From contig NZ_NRRB01000002.1 of the NCBI RefSeq assembly GCF_002282895.1, forward strand, positions 372,001-436,000: a stretch of 64,000 bases of DNA, read 5' to 3'. Position 1 is the first letter of the stretch. Every line of letters begins with the position of its first letter. This document shows positions 16,697 through 25,107 of this stretch, piece by piece. The position numbers and the translations under genes were made by a program. The notes beneath the pieces were generated by a model, which saw only the letters and a program-made list of their open reading frames with translations, was not told the origin of the DNA and searched no databases. The DNA is from Paraferrimonas haliotis (GTDB lineage: Bacteria; Pseudomonadota; Gammaproteobacteria; Enterobacterales; Shewanellaceae).

Positions 16697-17215
16697 TTAT
16701 AGAGGTCTTTTTTGCAACTTACGCTGCAACGTCCGTCGGTGCATCCCCAATTGCCGAGCCGTTAGCGATACGTTGCCATTGTTGCTTTTTAATGCCTGTT
16801 GCAAGTGTTGCCATTCAAGCTCTTTAACGCTTGGTAGCTCATTGATAATAACTGCATGATCGGCATTATTTCCTAAGAGTGCTTTAGCCACTTGATTGGT
16901 GTCTGCTGGCTTCGCCAAATAATCATCCGCCCCACGCCGTATCGCTTCTACAGCGGTCGCAATACTAGCGTACCCGGTAAGTAATACAATCCTCGTAATT
17001 GGTAGAATACTCTTAAGCGGTTTTATCAGATCGATACCCGTTTCACTTTCTAAATTCATATCAAGCAAAACATAAGTCGGCTCAAGTCGGCGAGCAACTA
17101 GCAGAGCTTCTGAAACCGTATGAGCGATAGCACAATCAAACCCTAACCGGCTAAGGCGTCTTGACATAGCATTAGCAAATGCCACATCGTCATCAACAAT
17201 TAGTAGTCGCATCAT
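16697..17215 (-). CDS. RegA/PrrA/ActR-type response regulator
   Basis: The 172-residue protein has a receiver domain with phospho-acceptor D52 (LLDMNL), T80 and K102 (DDYLAKP), a short linker, and a Fis-like helix-turn-helix at the C-terminus (NVSLTARQLGMHRRTLQRKL). The C-terminal MHRRTLQRKLxKRP signature is that of RegA, PrrA and ActR, global redox regulators. It overlaps the partner sensor gene by 23 bases, so the two are translationally coupled. A binding site of the RegA/RegR type lies upstream of the pair, suggesting self-control and control of the divergent receptor gene. Confidence 0.9.
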   Translation of the reverse strand: MMRLLIVDDDVAFANAMSRRLSRLGFDCAIAHTVSEALLVARRLEPTYVLLDMNLESETGIDLIKPLKSILPITRIVLLTGYASIATAVEAIRRGADDYLAKPADTNQVAKALLGNNADHAVIINELPSVKELEWQHLQQALKSNNGNVSLTARQLGMHRRTLQRKLQKRPL

Positions 17216-18476
17216 GTTCTTGATACCTTATAGATAATACCGCTATAGCTCCGCCGTCTTTGCTATTGGAGAGAGTTAAACTGCCTCCTAACCGTTCTAT
17301 CGTTGCATTTGATAGCAATACAGCAATCCCTAAACCTTGAGTACTCGGCTGGCTTTTCAATCTCAGACTTTGCAGTTGTGCCTCAGTAAAGCCCCGCCCA
17401 AAATCACGAATACTGATCACCAACTTATCATCCTTCGAGGCGATGGATAGCTCGATGAGCTGTTTGCTGTAGGCTTGATTCGCATTAGCTGCGTTTTGAA
17501 TCAGATTCAAAATCGCAGGCAATAGAGAAACATCTGTTAATACCCGCCCTATCGGTAAGCTTTTACTAACAAGACGTAACTCCTGATCGGGAAAGCTCAA
17601 TTGGCTAGCTTGCTTAATACCATTGACCAGCTCATTTACCGATACCCAACCGCGCTTATTTGTCTGTAGATTTTGCGCTTGCACTCTAAAACCTTCGATG
17701 TGTTTCTTACACTTAGCAATAGGTTCAGCGAGCTCGGTAACAATACTATCATTTGGATATTCCTCGGAAAGCTCTTCATAAAGCATTTGTATGGTCGAAA
17801 CAGGTGTCGCTAATTGGTGGGCCACTTGCGCTGAGGCGGTACCAAGCGCCAGCAAATTTTCTTGAGTAAGCTGCTGCTCTCTAAATACTGCAAGGTTGCG
17901 TTCTCTACGCTGTATCATTGTCGCCATGGTGCCAACAATGATACAAACAACTGTGGTGGTGAAAATAAAATTTATCCACATTCCTAAAAAGTGTTCTTGC
18001 ATATCATGATGATGCATTTTGTGGGGATCCATAAACCACAATAATGCCGAATAACAGGCTACAGCCACCATAGCTATGACTGCTAGACGCCTTATACCCA
18101 GAAAAACACCCGCAAATACAACCGGAATAATTAACGCAGAAACAAATGCGTTAGTAGCACCACCATTAATGACCAATAAGGCTGTGATGAAAGCCAAATC
18201 AATCAACAAATTCACGAAAAGCACAGTTTGCGGATGCATTTTTTTAGGCGGGCTAACCAATAACGCGATACTTTGTATAACCAAAGCAGAGCAGATAAAT
18301 ACAAAATGAACGTTAATTGCTTCCGGTAAATTATTCCACCAAATGCTTGCAAAGCCATAGACAATAAGCAGCAAAGAGCAACTGAGTCGAAACGCCACCA
18401 GTTTTTGCATCGGTTGCAGCGTATCCAGCTGAAACTCGTATTTTTTCACAATATCCAACTTTTTCAATTCCATCAT
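17193..18476 (-). CDS. RegB/PrrB-type redox sensor histidine kinase
   Basis: The 427-residue membrane kinase has about six helices in the first 190 residues, including GGATNAF at 105-111, close to the quinone-sensing GGXXNPF motif of RegB (proline replaced by alanine). The H-box reads ASAQVAHQLATP with H220 as phospho-site; C256 (IAKCKKHIEGF) lies where RegB has its redox-active cysteine. N-box (NLIQNAANA) and G-boxes (DFGRGF, GLGIAV) are present. A loop near 150-163 is rich in His and Met (PHKMHHHDMQEH) and could bind metal, though similar loops may be common in this family. It senses redox or quinone state and phosphorylates the coupled regulator. Confidence 0.9.
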   Translation of the reverse strand: MMELKKLDIVKKYEFQLDTLQPMQKLVAFRLSCSLLLIVYGFASIWWNNLPEAINVHFVFICSALVIQSIALLVSPPKKMHPQTVLFVNLLIDLAFITALLVINGGATNAFVSALIIPVVFAGVFLGIRRLAVIAMVAVACYSALLWFMDPHKMHHHDMQEHFLGMWINFIFTTTVVCIIVGTMATMIQRRERNLAVFREQQLTQENLLALGTASAQVAHQLATPVSTIQMLYEELSEEYPNDSIVTELAEPIAKCKKHIEGFRVQAQNLQTNKRGWVSVNELVNGIKQASQLSFPDQELRLVSKSLPIGRVLTDVSLLPAILNLIQNAANANQAYSKQLIELSIASKDDKLVISIRDFGRGFTEAQLQSLRLKSQPSTQGLGIAVLLSNATIERLGGSLTLSNSKDGGAIAVLSIRYQEHDATTNC

Positions 18477-18555
18477 TTTTCACGGCAACACTACTCATTT
18501 GCCTTTTGCTAATAAAGCCCGACTAAATGAAATCGCGATGGAAATCACGGCTCAC

Positions 18556-18572
18556 TGCGACATAACGTCGCA
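18556..18572. promoter_or_regulatory. RegA/RegR-type binding box in the divergent promoter
   Basis: TGCGAC and GTCGCA form a perfect inverted repeat with a five-base spacer. Bases 18557-18571 match the published RegR/RegA core GNGRCRTTNNGNCGC at all but one defined position. The site is 80 bases from both the sensor kinase start and the copper receptor start, an ideal place for auto-control and control of the receptor. Confidence 0.6.
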
Positions 18573-18651
18573 CCCCCTGCGATTTACGTTTTCTTTTTAT
18601 AACTTTTACTGAAAATACACATTCAGGCATCACCAATAAGTAATAACAAAC

Positions 18652-20631
18652 ATGATTAACAGAACCATCGCATTCTTACCCATTTCATATCTAGCCATCG
18701 CCCCCGTTTTGGCTAATGAAGAGCCAAATCGTTGCGGCTACGAGCTGGGCTGCGATGAAGTCATTGTGGTTACAGGTGCAAAAATAGCTGCAGATAGTTC
18801 AATCACTATCGACCCACGAAAGCCTCACCAACCGATTCCTTCATTCGACGGTTCAGGCTTATTAAAGTCTATTGCAGGAATCAATGTTACTCGCAAAGGC
18901 GGGGCTGGAGGTGATATCAGTTTAAGGGGTCTCGCGGGCTCCCGTATTAGCATTGTAAACGATGGCCAGCACTCTTCAGGTACTTGTGGTGGACGCATGG
19001 ATCCACCAACAAACTATGTAGTACCTGAAGCATTTGATCAAGTTGTTGTCATAAAAGGCCCGCAAAGTGTTCGTTACGGACCGGTAGGATCAGCGGGAAC
19101 TGTGCTCTTCAATAAAGATCGTTCAATGTTTTATCAACCACAAACTCAAGGAAGTTTAGCGTTAACAAGAGGAAGCTTCGATAGAGCAGACTACCTAATA
19201 GACATTAAAACTGGCACCGAGGACTACTATATAACAATGAACGCCAATGCGTCTGAAAGTGACCACTTTAAAGACGGTAACGGAGATGCGGTGCAATCAC
19301 GTTACGATCGTAACTTCTTTGACGCGGCAGTTGCTTATGCTCCAACCACAGACTCTATTCTCGAAGTAAGCCATAAACGAGCCCGAGGCTCCGCTGAATA
19401 TGCAGACCGAGCGAATAAAGCCAGCCAAATTAATAGCGATTCATGGCAGCTATACGCTAACCAAGAATGGACACAGTCATGGGTCAATAACAGTGAACTG
19501 CAGCTCTATTGGAATGAAAACGATCACATAATGGACCAATTTGATAAAGCCTCCGATACCCCGCTATTTGGTTCGAATCCAAAGCGCACTACCGTTGGCG
19601 CCACTGCAACTAACGAGCTTGAATTCTCTAACAATGTATTGGCTTGGATAGGCATAGATGTGATGGACTCTGTTATGGATACACGTCGAGGTGCTAGCAT
19701 CGACGAGATTCAAATGCAAACGTTCGAACGCATTTATCAAATGACTAATCTTGGTGTATTTATGGAGTCTCGCTATGAATTGAGCCCAAATAACGCGCTA
19801 GAATATGGCATTCGCGTAGATCACCAAGATACCGATATACTCGGTAGTTGGGCCATAAATAGCTCTAAACCCAACAAGCATACAAACCTAGTGAGTGGAT
19901 TTACTCGATGGGAGCATCAAGGCTTAAATCAGGATTCGTGGACTATAGGTGTAGGACACTCACAACGCCCAGCAGACTACTGGGAAATAAACAAAGTTGG
20001 CCGCACTCTCACTTTGGCGGATGAGAAAACCACACAGTTAGATATTGGTTGGACAGCTTCTGGCGAGCTACCAATGAGTATTAGTGGCTACCTAGGGAGC
20101 ATTAAAGATTATATATTGATCGACAACACTCAACCTATTAAAGCGCGTAATATCAATGCTAGGATCGCTGGCATTGAGGCCAGTACTAGCTATCAAATTG
20201 CAACTCATTGGGATGTCGCTGCAACGTTTTCATACAGTTATGGGCAAAACCATTCGGACAACACCCCACTTGGTCAAATCTCTCCAATGGAAACCAATAT
20301 CAGCATCAGCTATACACTACCTACGCTAGAATACAGTTTACTTTGGCGAGTTGTAGCCAAACAAAATCGAGTGACTGTAGGTCATGGAAACACTGTAGGT
20401 GTCGATATTGCCGAGTCTCCTGGTTTCGGAGTGTTGTCAATGAATGCAAGCTGGAAACCGACTCCGGCAATATTGGTTTCATTCGGGCTTGATAATTTAT
20501 TAAACAAAACCTATGCCGAACACATCAGCAAAACCGGAGCTCAAAACGATCTGTTACCTGATGACCAAAAATCCATAAGGGTTAACGAAACCGGACGCAA
20601 CGCATGGGTAAGAGCCAGCTATCGCTTCTAG
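18652..20631 (+). CDS. TonB-dependent copper receptor, OprC/NosA-like
   Basis: The 659-residue outer membrane receptor has a signal peptide, a TonB box-like segment DEVIVVTG near 35-42, a plug domain (GSGLLKSIAGINV, LRGLAGSRI, VVVIKGPQSV) and a 22-strand-type barrel ending WVRASYRF. The plug segment GTCGGRMDPPTNYVVPEAFD is typical of the copper receptor family. OprC binds copper through CxxxM and HxM; here C112-M116 (CGGRM) and H292-M294 (HIM) supply both. It brings copper into the periplasm with TonB energy. It lies divergent from the RegBA-type genes across a RegA-like box. NosA-type function (copper for nitrous oxide reductase) is unlikely here since no nos genes are seen. Confidence 0.9.
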   Translation: MINRTIAFLPISYLAIAPVLANEEPNRCGYELGCDEVIVVTGAKIAADSSITIDPRKPHQPIPSFDGSGLLKSIAGINVTRKGGAGGDISLRGLAGSRISIVNDGQHSSGTCGGRMDPPTNYVVPEAFDQVVVIKGPQSVRYGPVGSAGTVLFNKDRSMFYQPQTQGSLALTRGSFDRADYLIDIKTGTEDYYITMNANASESDHFKDGNGDAVQSRYDRNFFDAAVAYAPTTDSILEVSHKRARGSAEYADRANKASQINSDSWQLYANQEWTQSWVNNSELQLYWNENDHIMDQFDKASDTPLFGSNPKRTTVGATATNELEFSNNVLAWIGIDVMDSVMDTRRGASIDEIQMQTFERIYQMTNLGVFMESRYELSPNNALEYGIRVDHQDTDILGSWAINSSKPNKHTNLVSGFTRWEHQGLNQDSWTIGVGHSQRPADYWEINKVGRTLTLADEKTTQLDIGWTASGELPMSISGYLGSIKDYILIDNTQPIKARNINARIAGIEASTSYQIATHWDVAATFSYSYGQNHSDNTPLGQISPMETNISISYTLPTLEYSLLWRVVAKQNRVTVGHGNTVGVDIAESPGFGVLSMNASWKPTPAILVSFGLDNLLNKTYAEHISKTGAQNDLLPDDQKSIRVNETGRNAWVRASYRF

Positions 20632-20643
20632 CGAAAAAAACAT

Positions 20644-20713
20644 GGGGACGTACCCTACCCGCGTAACCCTTTGAAAGTTTTGTAAAAGAAAAAGGGGGGT
20701 ACGTCCCCCCTTT
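20644..20713. repeat. REP-like GC-rich inverted repeats
   Basis: GGGGACGTACCC at 20644-20655 is repeated in inverted form at 20697-20708. The right copy is itself inside a hairpin with stem AAAGGGGGG / CCCCCCTTT. The region between is A/T-rich. The pattern resembles REP elements moved by REP-associated tyrosine transposases in Shewanella and relatives; no transposase is adjacent. It also may stop transcription from the receptor gene. Confidence 0.55.
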
Positions 20714-20727
20714 GGGAAGCAGATAGC

Positions 20728-20759
20728 AAAAAAGCCCTACAATTGCTTGCAGGGCTTTC
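20728..20759 (-). terminator. Terminator of the tRNA operon
   Basis: A nine-base stem (AGCCCTACA / TGCAGGGCT, one wobble pair) is followed on the minus strand by six T. It lies just downstream of the tRNA-Pro gene. Its T-containing right flank on the plus strand (TTTCTTT) may also serve the copper receptor gene. Confidence 0.8.
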
Positions 20760-20766
20760 TTTAATG

Positions 20767-20843
<77 letters not shown>

Positions 20844-20878
20844 ATTTTCCGTTTTTTAATCCGCCGGCGCGGGAATAA

Positions 20879-20955
20879 TGGGGTGAACGATGGGATTTGA
20901 ACCCACGACAACCGGAATCACAATCCGGGGCTCTACCAACTGAGCTACGCCCACC
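20879..20955 (-). tRNA. tRNA-His (anticodon GTG)
   Basis: The gene includes an encoded extra 5' G opposite the discriminator C, as expected for tRNA-His. The acceptor arm is GTGGGCG paired with CGTTCAC, the anticodon loop is TTGTGAT, and CCA is encoded. It is the middle gene of the operon. Confidence 0.97.
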
Positions 20956-20980
20956 ACTGTCGAATCGCTAGTAAGTCTGA

Positions 20981-21057
20981 TGGCGCGCCCAGGAGGATTC
21001 GAACCTCCGGCCTCACCCTCCGGAGGGGTGCGCTCTATCCAGCTGAGCTATGGGCGC
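20981..21057 (-). tRNA. tRNA-Arg (anticodon CCG)
   Basis: The 77-base cloverleaf begins GCGCCCA and ends TGGGCGCGCCA with CCA encoded. The anticodon loop CTCCGGA gives CCG. It is the first gene of the operon, like argX of E. coli. Confidence 0.97.
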
Positions 21058-21093
21058 TCGTCCAGAAGGCCGTCTGCCTTACCAGCGGGGCAT

Positions 21094-21122
21094 ACTATAA
21101 GGGAAGCGCCCCGACTCGTCCA
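21094..21122 (-). promoter_or_regulatory. Promoter of the tRNA operon with GC-rich discriminator
   Basis: On the minus strand TGGACG and TATAGT are separated by 17 bases, and the -10 is followed by ATGCCCCGC. A GC-rich stretch after the -10 is the usual mark of stringently controlled stable-RNA promoters. Transcription would begin about 30 bases before tRNA-Arg. Confidence 0.7.
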
Positions 21123-21172
21123 GCACTAATATACCAGTTTAGTGCGTTTGCTCATATTTTAGGTAATAACCG

Positions 21173-23194
21173 CTAGGATTTATCGTTATTTAGCATCGCA
21201 CGCAGATTAGCAATATTGGAGCGGGCTCTGGTTTCTCTCTGTGTTTGCGTTTGCGGCTGACGTCTATCTAGCCACTCTAAATCATCCTGCGGTAGTTCCA
21301 GCAAGAAACGGCTCGGCTCGCAGGTGACTTGTTCGCCGTATTGGCGACGCTCTCGACACAAAGTGAACCATAACTCTTGCTGAGCTCGAGTGATGCCCAC
21401 ATAAGCTAACCGACGCTCCTCTTCCACGTTGTCTTCGTCGATACTGGATTGATGAGGCAAAAATCCTTCCTCCATACCCACCATAAAGCAGTAAGGATAT
21501 TCGAGCCCTTTAGATGAATGCAGCGTCATAAGTTGCACTTGATCGCCGCCTTCATCCTCGCTGTTTCGCTCCATCATATCTCTGAGCGTTAATCGGGTGA
21601 CCACCTGTGCCAGCGTCATCGGCTCGTCAAGCTCATCGCCTTCCAGCATTTCCGTAACCCAGCGATAAAGCTCAGAAATATTTTTCATCTGCATTTCAGC
21701 CGCTTTAGGGCTGGCACTGGTTTCGTATAGGTATTCTTCGTAGTCTATGGTTTGCACCAAGGTGCGCAGCGCCGCAACGCTGTCGCCGCGCTCTGCTCGG
21801 TCGGCAGTTTCCACCAAGAAGCGCGTGAATTGATTGACCGCAGCTAACGCCGCTCCCGATAGCACATGAGAAAGTCGGCTATCACAAGCGGTTTCAAATA
21901 ACGATTGCTCTAGCTCATTAGCTAATGCGCCGATTTTTTCCAGTGTCGCAGGCCCTATGCCACGCTTGGGCACATTTACCACCCGCAACATGGCGTTGTC
22001 ATCGTCTGGATTCACCAATAACCGCAAATACGCCATGATGTCTTTAATTTCGGCGCGGGCGAAAAATGAGGTGCCCCCAGAGAGCTTATAAGGGATCCGA
22101 TTGGTCATCAGTGCCTTTTCAAACACTCGCGCTTGATGATTGCCACGGTACAAGATGGCGTATTGTCCAAATTCCGTTTTGCGTACAAATTTATGGCGAA
22201 TGATTTCCGCGACCACCCGCTCTGCTTCCTGCTCTTCATTGTTGGCCTGCAACACCTTTATGCTTTCGCCAAAAGCCAGCTCACTGAATAAGGCTTTATC
22301 GAAAACGTGCGGGTTGTTCGCAATCAGTATGTTGGCGGCTTTCAAAATACGACCACTGGAGCGATAATTTTGCTCCAGTTTAATAAGCTTTAAGGACGGA
22401 AAATCTTTGGATAGGAGCACCAGGTTCTGAGGTTTGGCGCCTCGCCAAGAGTAAATCGACTGATCATCGTCTCCCACCACAGTAAATCGAGCTCGCTCAC
22501 CCACCAGCAACTTAACTAATAAGTATTGAGAAGTGTTGGTGTCTTGATATTCATCCACCAGCAAATACCGTATGCGTTGTTGCCAGCGAGTCCTGACAAT
22601 TTCATTAGCTTGCAACAATAAGGTTGGTATTAAAATAAGATCATCAAAATCCAACGCGTTATAGGCTTTCAAATGTTGTTGATAGAGCTTATAGCTTTGC
22701 GAAAACAGCACCGCTTTTGGATCTCGCGCCTGTTTAATGGCATCGTCTGGAAGTATTAAATCGTTCTTCCAATTCGATATTTGATTCACCAACTGACCAA
22801 GCAAGTCTTTATCGCCGTCAATCTGCTCCATGGTCAATTCTTTGAGAAGCGCCAGACTGTCTTGGTCATCAAACAACGAGAAATTGCTCTTTAGACCGAT
22901 GGTTTTTACTTCCTTTCGGATAATTTCAAGCCCTAACGTATGAAACGTCGACACCCACAAACCTCGAGCAGCTTTCCGCCCCATGGTTTGCCCAACCCGC
23001 TCTTTCATTTCTCTGGCCGCTTTGTTGGTAAAGGTAACCGCTGCAATATGCCGAGCTTGGTAGCCACACTCTTCAACTAAATAGGCTATTTTGTTGGTAA
23101 TAACCCGAGTTTTGCCACTGCCAGCGCCTGCTAAAACCAGGCAAGGACCACTGACATACTTGACGGCAAGGTCTTGGTTCGGATTAAGTTGCAT
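21173..23194 (-). CDS. rep: ATP-dependent DNA helicase Rep
   Basis: The 673-residue superfamily 1 helicase begins [14 protein letters not shown], which aligns with the E. coli Rep start, so I use ATG 23194 although the frame extends 39 codons upstream. Walker A is AGAGSGKT, and motifs [38 protein letters not shown] and the C-terminal [11 protein letters not shown] are present. Its length equals that of E. coli Rep. Rep unwinds DNA 3'-5' and helps replication forks pass protein blocks. The copper receptor and the tRNA genes lie downstream. Confidence 0.95.
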   Translation of the reverse strand: MQLNPNQDLAVKYVSGPCLVLAGAGSGKTRVITNKIAYLVEECGYQARHIAAVTFTNKAAREMKERVGQTMGRKAARGLWVSTFHTLGLEIIRKEVKTIGLKSNFSLFDDQDSLALLKELTMEQIDGDKDLLGQLVNQISNWKNDLILPDDAIKQARDPKAVLFSQSYKLYQQHLKAYNALDFDDLILIPTLLLQANEIVRTRWQQRIRYLLVDEYQDTNTSQYLLVKLLVGERARFTVVGDDDQSIYSWRGAKPQNLVLLSKDFPSLKLIKLEQNYRSSGRILKAANILIANNPHVFDKALFSELAFGESIKVLQANNEEQEAERVVAEIIRHKFVRKTEFGQYAILYRGNHQARVFEKALMTNRIPYKLSGGTSFFARAEIKDIMAYLRLLVNPDDDNAMLRVVNVPKRGIGPATLEKIGALANELEQSLFETACDSRLSHVLSGAALAAVNQFTRFLVETADRAERGDSVAALRTLVQTIDYEEYLYETSASPKAAEMQMKNISELYRWVTEMLEGDELDEPMTLAQVVTRLTLRDMMERNSEDEGGDQVQLMTLHSSKGLEYPYCFMVGMEEGFLPHQSSIDEDNVEEERRLAYVGITRAQQELWFTLCRERRQYGEQVTCEPSRFLLELPQDDLEWLDRRQPQTQTQRETRARSNIANLRAMLNNDKS

Positions 23195-23346
23195 GAATCG
23201 AAGTGTCCTGAAGAAAGTGTAAGCAGCAGATAATAGCAAATTCGCACTCGCCTCGTCATACATTCGCAGCGTTAACCAAAAACAATCAATCCATCTTCCA
23301 ACTCTTAACAATTCTGAGAATATGACTAAGGCGTTACTAAAAAAAG

Positions 23347-23375
23347 TTAGCGCTTCGCTAAAACTTGCTTATAAT
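23347..23375 (+). promoter_or_regulatory. Promoter of the TetR-RND efflux operon
   Basis: A perfect TATAAT at 23370-23375 is preceded, at 17 bases, by TTAGCG. Transcription would start near 23382, inside the palindromic operator, which explains repression. It also places the first in-frame ATG (23378) at or before the RNA start. Confidence 0.65.
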
Positions 23376-23378
23376 TAA

Positions 23379-23396
23379 TGAATGAACGTTCATTCA
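23379..23396. promoter_or_regulatory. Palindromic TetR-family operator
   Basis: TGAATGAACGTTCATTCA is a perfect 18-base palindrome lying just after the -10 hexamer. Sites built on TGAATG/CATTCA halves are typical for AcrR-like TetR repressors controlling RND pumps. It is the probable autorepression site of the adjacent regulator. Confidence 0.8.
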
Positions 23397-23407
23397 TCGC
23401 TGAATTA

Positions 23408-23965
23408 ATGACCAACAAGCAGCAACAAATCCTTATTGCAGCAGAATCAATTATAGCCCGCGAAGGATACCAAGGCCTGTCCATGCAAAAACTTGCTGAA
23501 GAAGCCGGTGTCGCCGCAGGTACTATCTATCGCTACTATGACAATAAAGAAGCGCTAACAGCCCAGCTCGTTGAGCGCATTTTTTGCCAAGTAGCCCTCG
23601 TTATATTAAAGGATGCTGAAAAAGGCACTGTCGAGCAGCGTTTTCGTCGATTATGGTGGAATGTGGTGGAGTTCGATGCACGAACAACCACCAATCAATT
23701 GTCCTATGAACAAGCGTTGCATTTACCTGGAGCCAATTCTGGTCAACACTTAGAGCTGTTATTAAGCACCTTTCAACCCATGCGGCAAATATTAGTCGAT
23801 GGCGTTGAGGCTGGAATGTTCAAAGATATTCGCGTTGAGATTTTAGTCGCTACCAGCATTGAACCTGCCGTTGGTTTAGCTCGTAGACGTCAGCAAGGAA
23901 TGAAGTTTTCTAACAATGAATTGTCAACCGCATACGACCTATGTTGGCATTCGATTTTGAAATAA
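23408..23965 (+). CDS. TetR/AcrR-family repressor of the efflux operon
   Basis: The 185-residue protein begins MTNKQQQILIAAESI. Its helix-turn-helix lies in the first 50 residues (EGYQGLSMQKLAEEAGVA, GTIYRYYDNKEAL), followed by a helical ligand domain. An in-frame ATG at 23378 is unlikely because it sits within the operator and upstream of the predicted RNA start; I therefore begin at 23408, where no strong ribosome binding site is visible. It precedes the membrane fusion and RND genes by 25 bases, so it is the local repressor. The inducer is unknown. Confidence 0.85.
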   Translation: MTNKQQQILIAAESIIAREGYQGLSMQKLAEEAGVAAGTIYRYYDNKEALTAQLVERIFCQVALVILKDAEKGTVEQRFRRLWWNVVEFDARTTTNQLSYEQALHLPGANSGQHLELLLSTFQPMRQILVDGVEAGMFKDIRVEILVATSIEPAVGLARRRQQGMKFSNNELSTAYDLCWHSILK

Positions 23966-23990
23966 TCATCGTAAAGGAGCCCAGTAAACG

Positions 23991-25097
23991 ATGAAAAAGT
24001 GGATCAGCGTAATGCTAATTGTTGCCCTACTCGTGTTCGGATCTGTTATCGGATTCAATTACTTTGTTCAGGGAAAAATAGCCGAAGCTATTGCTAACAT
24101 GCCGGAACCTGAATTTCCGGTAACGGCGCAAACCGTCGAGCTAAAATCGTGGCAACCAAGCATTGACGCTATTGGCTTTGTTGAGCCGAATCAAGGTGTA
24201 ACATTAGCAACCGAGGCTGCTGGTGTGGTTCAAAGCATTAATTTTGAGAACGGAGCTAATGTGGTTGCCGGACAACTTCTGCTTACTCAAAATTCCAACG
24301 TAGAAAAAGCTAACCTGCAAAGCGCCAAAGTACGGTTACCCGCCGCCAAGTCAGACTTCGAGCGCTCATCAAGATTGTACAAAGTGGGTTCGGTGTCAAA
24401 AGCGGATTTAGATAAAGCCGAAGCAACTTACTTAGCGTTGCAAGCAGAAATCGAAAGCTTGAGCGCGACCATCGACCGTCGCCAAATCAAAGCTCCCTTT
24501 GGTGGCATCGTTGGTATTCGCTCCGTCAATCTCGGCCAATATTTGCAAGTGGGCACCAACATAGTTCGCCTTGAAGACATTAGCACCATGAAGATTCGAT
24601 TCACCATTCCTCAAACTGAGTTGGCCCGAATCGCCGTAGGTGATGATGTAAAAGTATTGGTGGATGCTTACCCCGAACACAGCTTCTTAGGAAAAATCAG
24701 CGCCATTGAGCCCGCCGTGTTCTACCAAAGCGGATTGATTCAAATCCAAGCCACCATTCCTAACGATAAAGGCCATCTGCGCGCCGGTATGTTTGCTCGG
24801 GTAGGCATTCAACTTGAACAACTGACTGACCAAATTACCCTGCCGGAAAACGCCATTAACTTTACCCTTTATGGCAATACCGTGTTCGTCATCGAAGAAA
24901 AAGACGGCGAAACGAGAGTCAAACAAGTGAACGTTGAAGTGGCTGAACGCAATGGCAAATTAGCCCACGTTGTATCCGGTATAAAAGCCGGCGATAAAGT
25001 GGTCACCAGCGGTCAATTACGATTAAGCAACGGCAGTAAAGTTGCCATCGTCGATCGCGATGTACTAACCCCTGCTGACGAAATGCCTCAATTGTAA
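23991..25097 (+). CDS. RND efflux periplasmic adaptor (membrane fusion protein)
   Basis: The 368-residue protein is anchored by one N-terminal helix (WISVMLIVALLVFGSVIGF) and shows the adaptor order: beta-barrel strand, biotinyl-lipoyl half (GVVQSINFENGANV), helical hairpin (KADLDKAEATYLALQ), second lipoyl half (IKAPFGGIVGIRSVNLGQYL) and barrel/membrane-proximal domains. It bridges the inner membrane pump to an outer membrane channel. AAAGGAG is well placed before the ATG. The substrate cannot be deduced. Confidence 0.92.
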   Translation: MKKWISVMLIVALLVFGSVIGFNYFVQGKIAEAIANMPEPEFPVTAQTVELKSWQPSIDAIGFVEPNQGVTLATEAAGVVQSINFENGANVVAGQLLLTQNSNVEKANLQSAKVRLPAAKSDFERSSRLYKVGSVSKADLDKAEATYLALQAEIESLSATIDRRQIKAPFGGIVGIRSVNLGQYLQVGTNIVRLEDISTMKIRFTIPQTELARIAVGDDVKVLVDAYPEHSFLGKISAIEPAVFYQSGLIQIQATIPNDKGHLRAGMFARVGIQLEQLTDQITLPENAINFTLYGNTVFVIEEKDGETRVKQVNVEVAERNGKLAHVVSGIKAGDKVVTSGQLRLSNGSKVAIVDRDVLTPADEMPQL

Positions 25098-25107
25098 GGG
25101 ACAGCTA

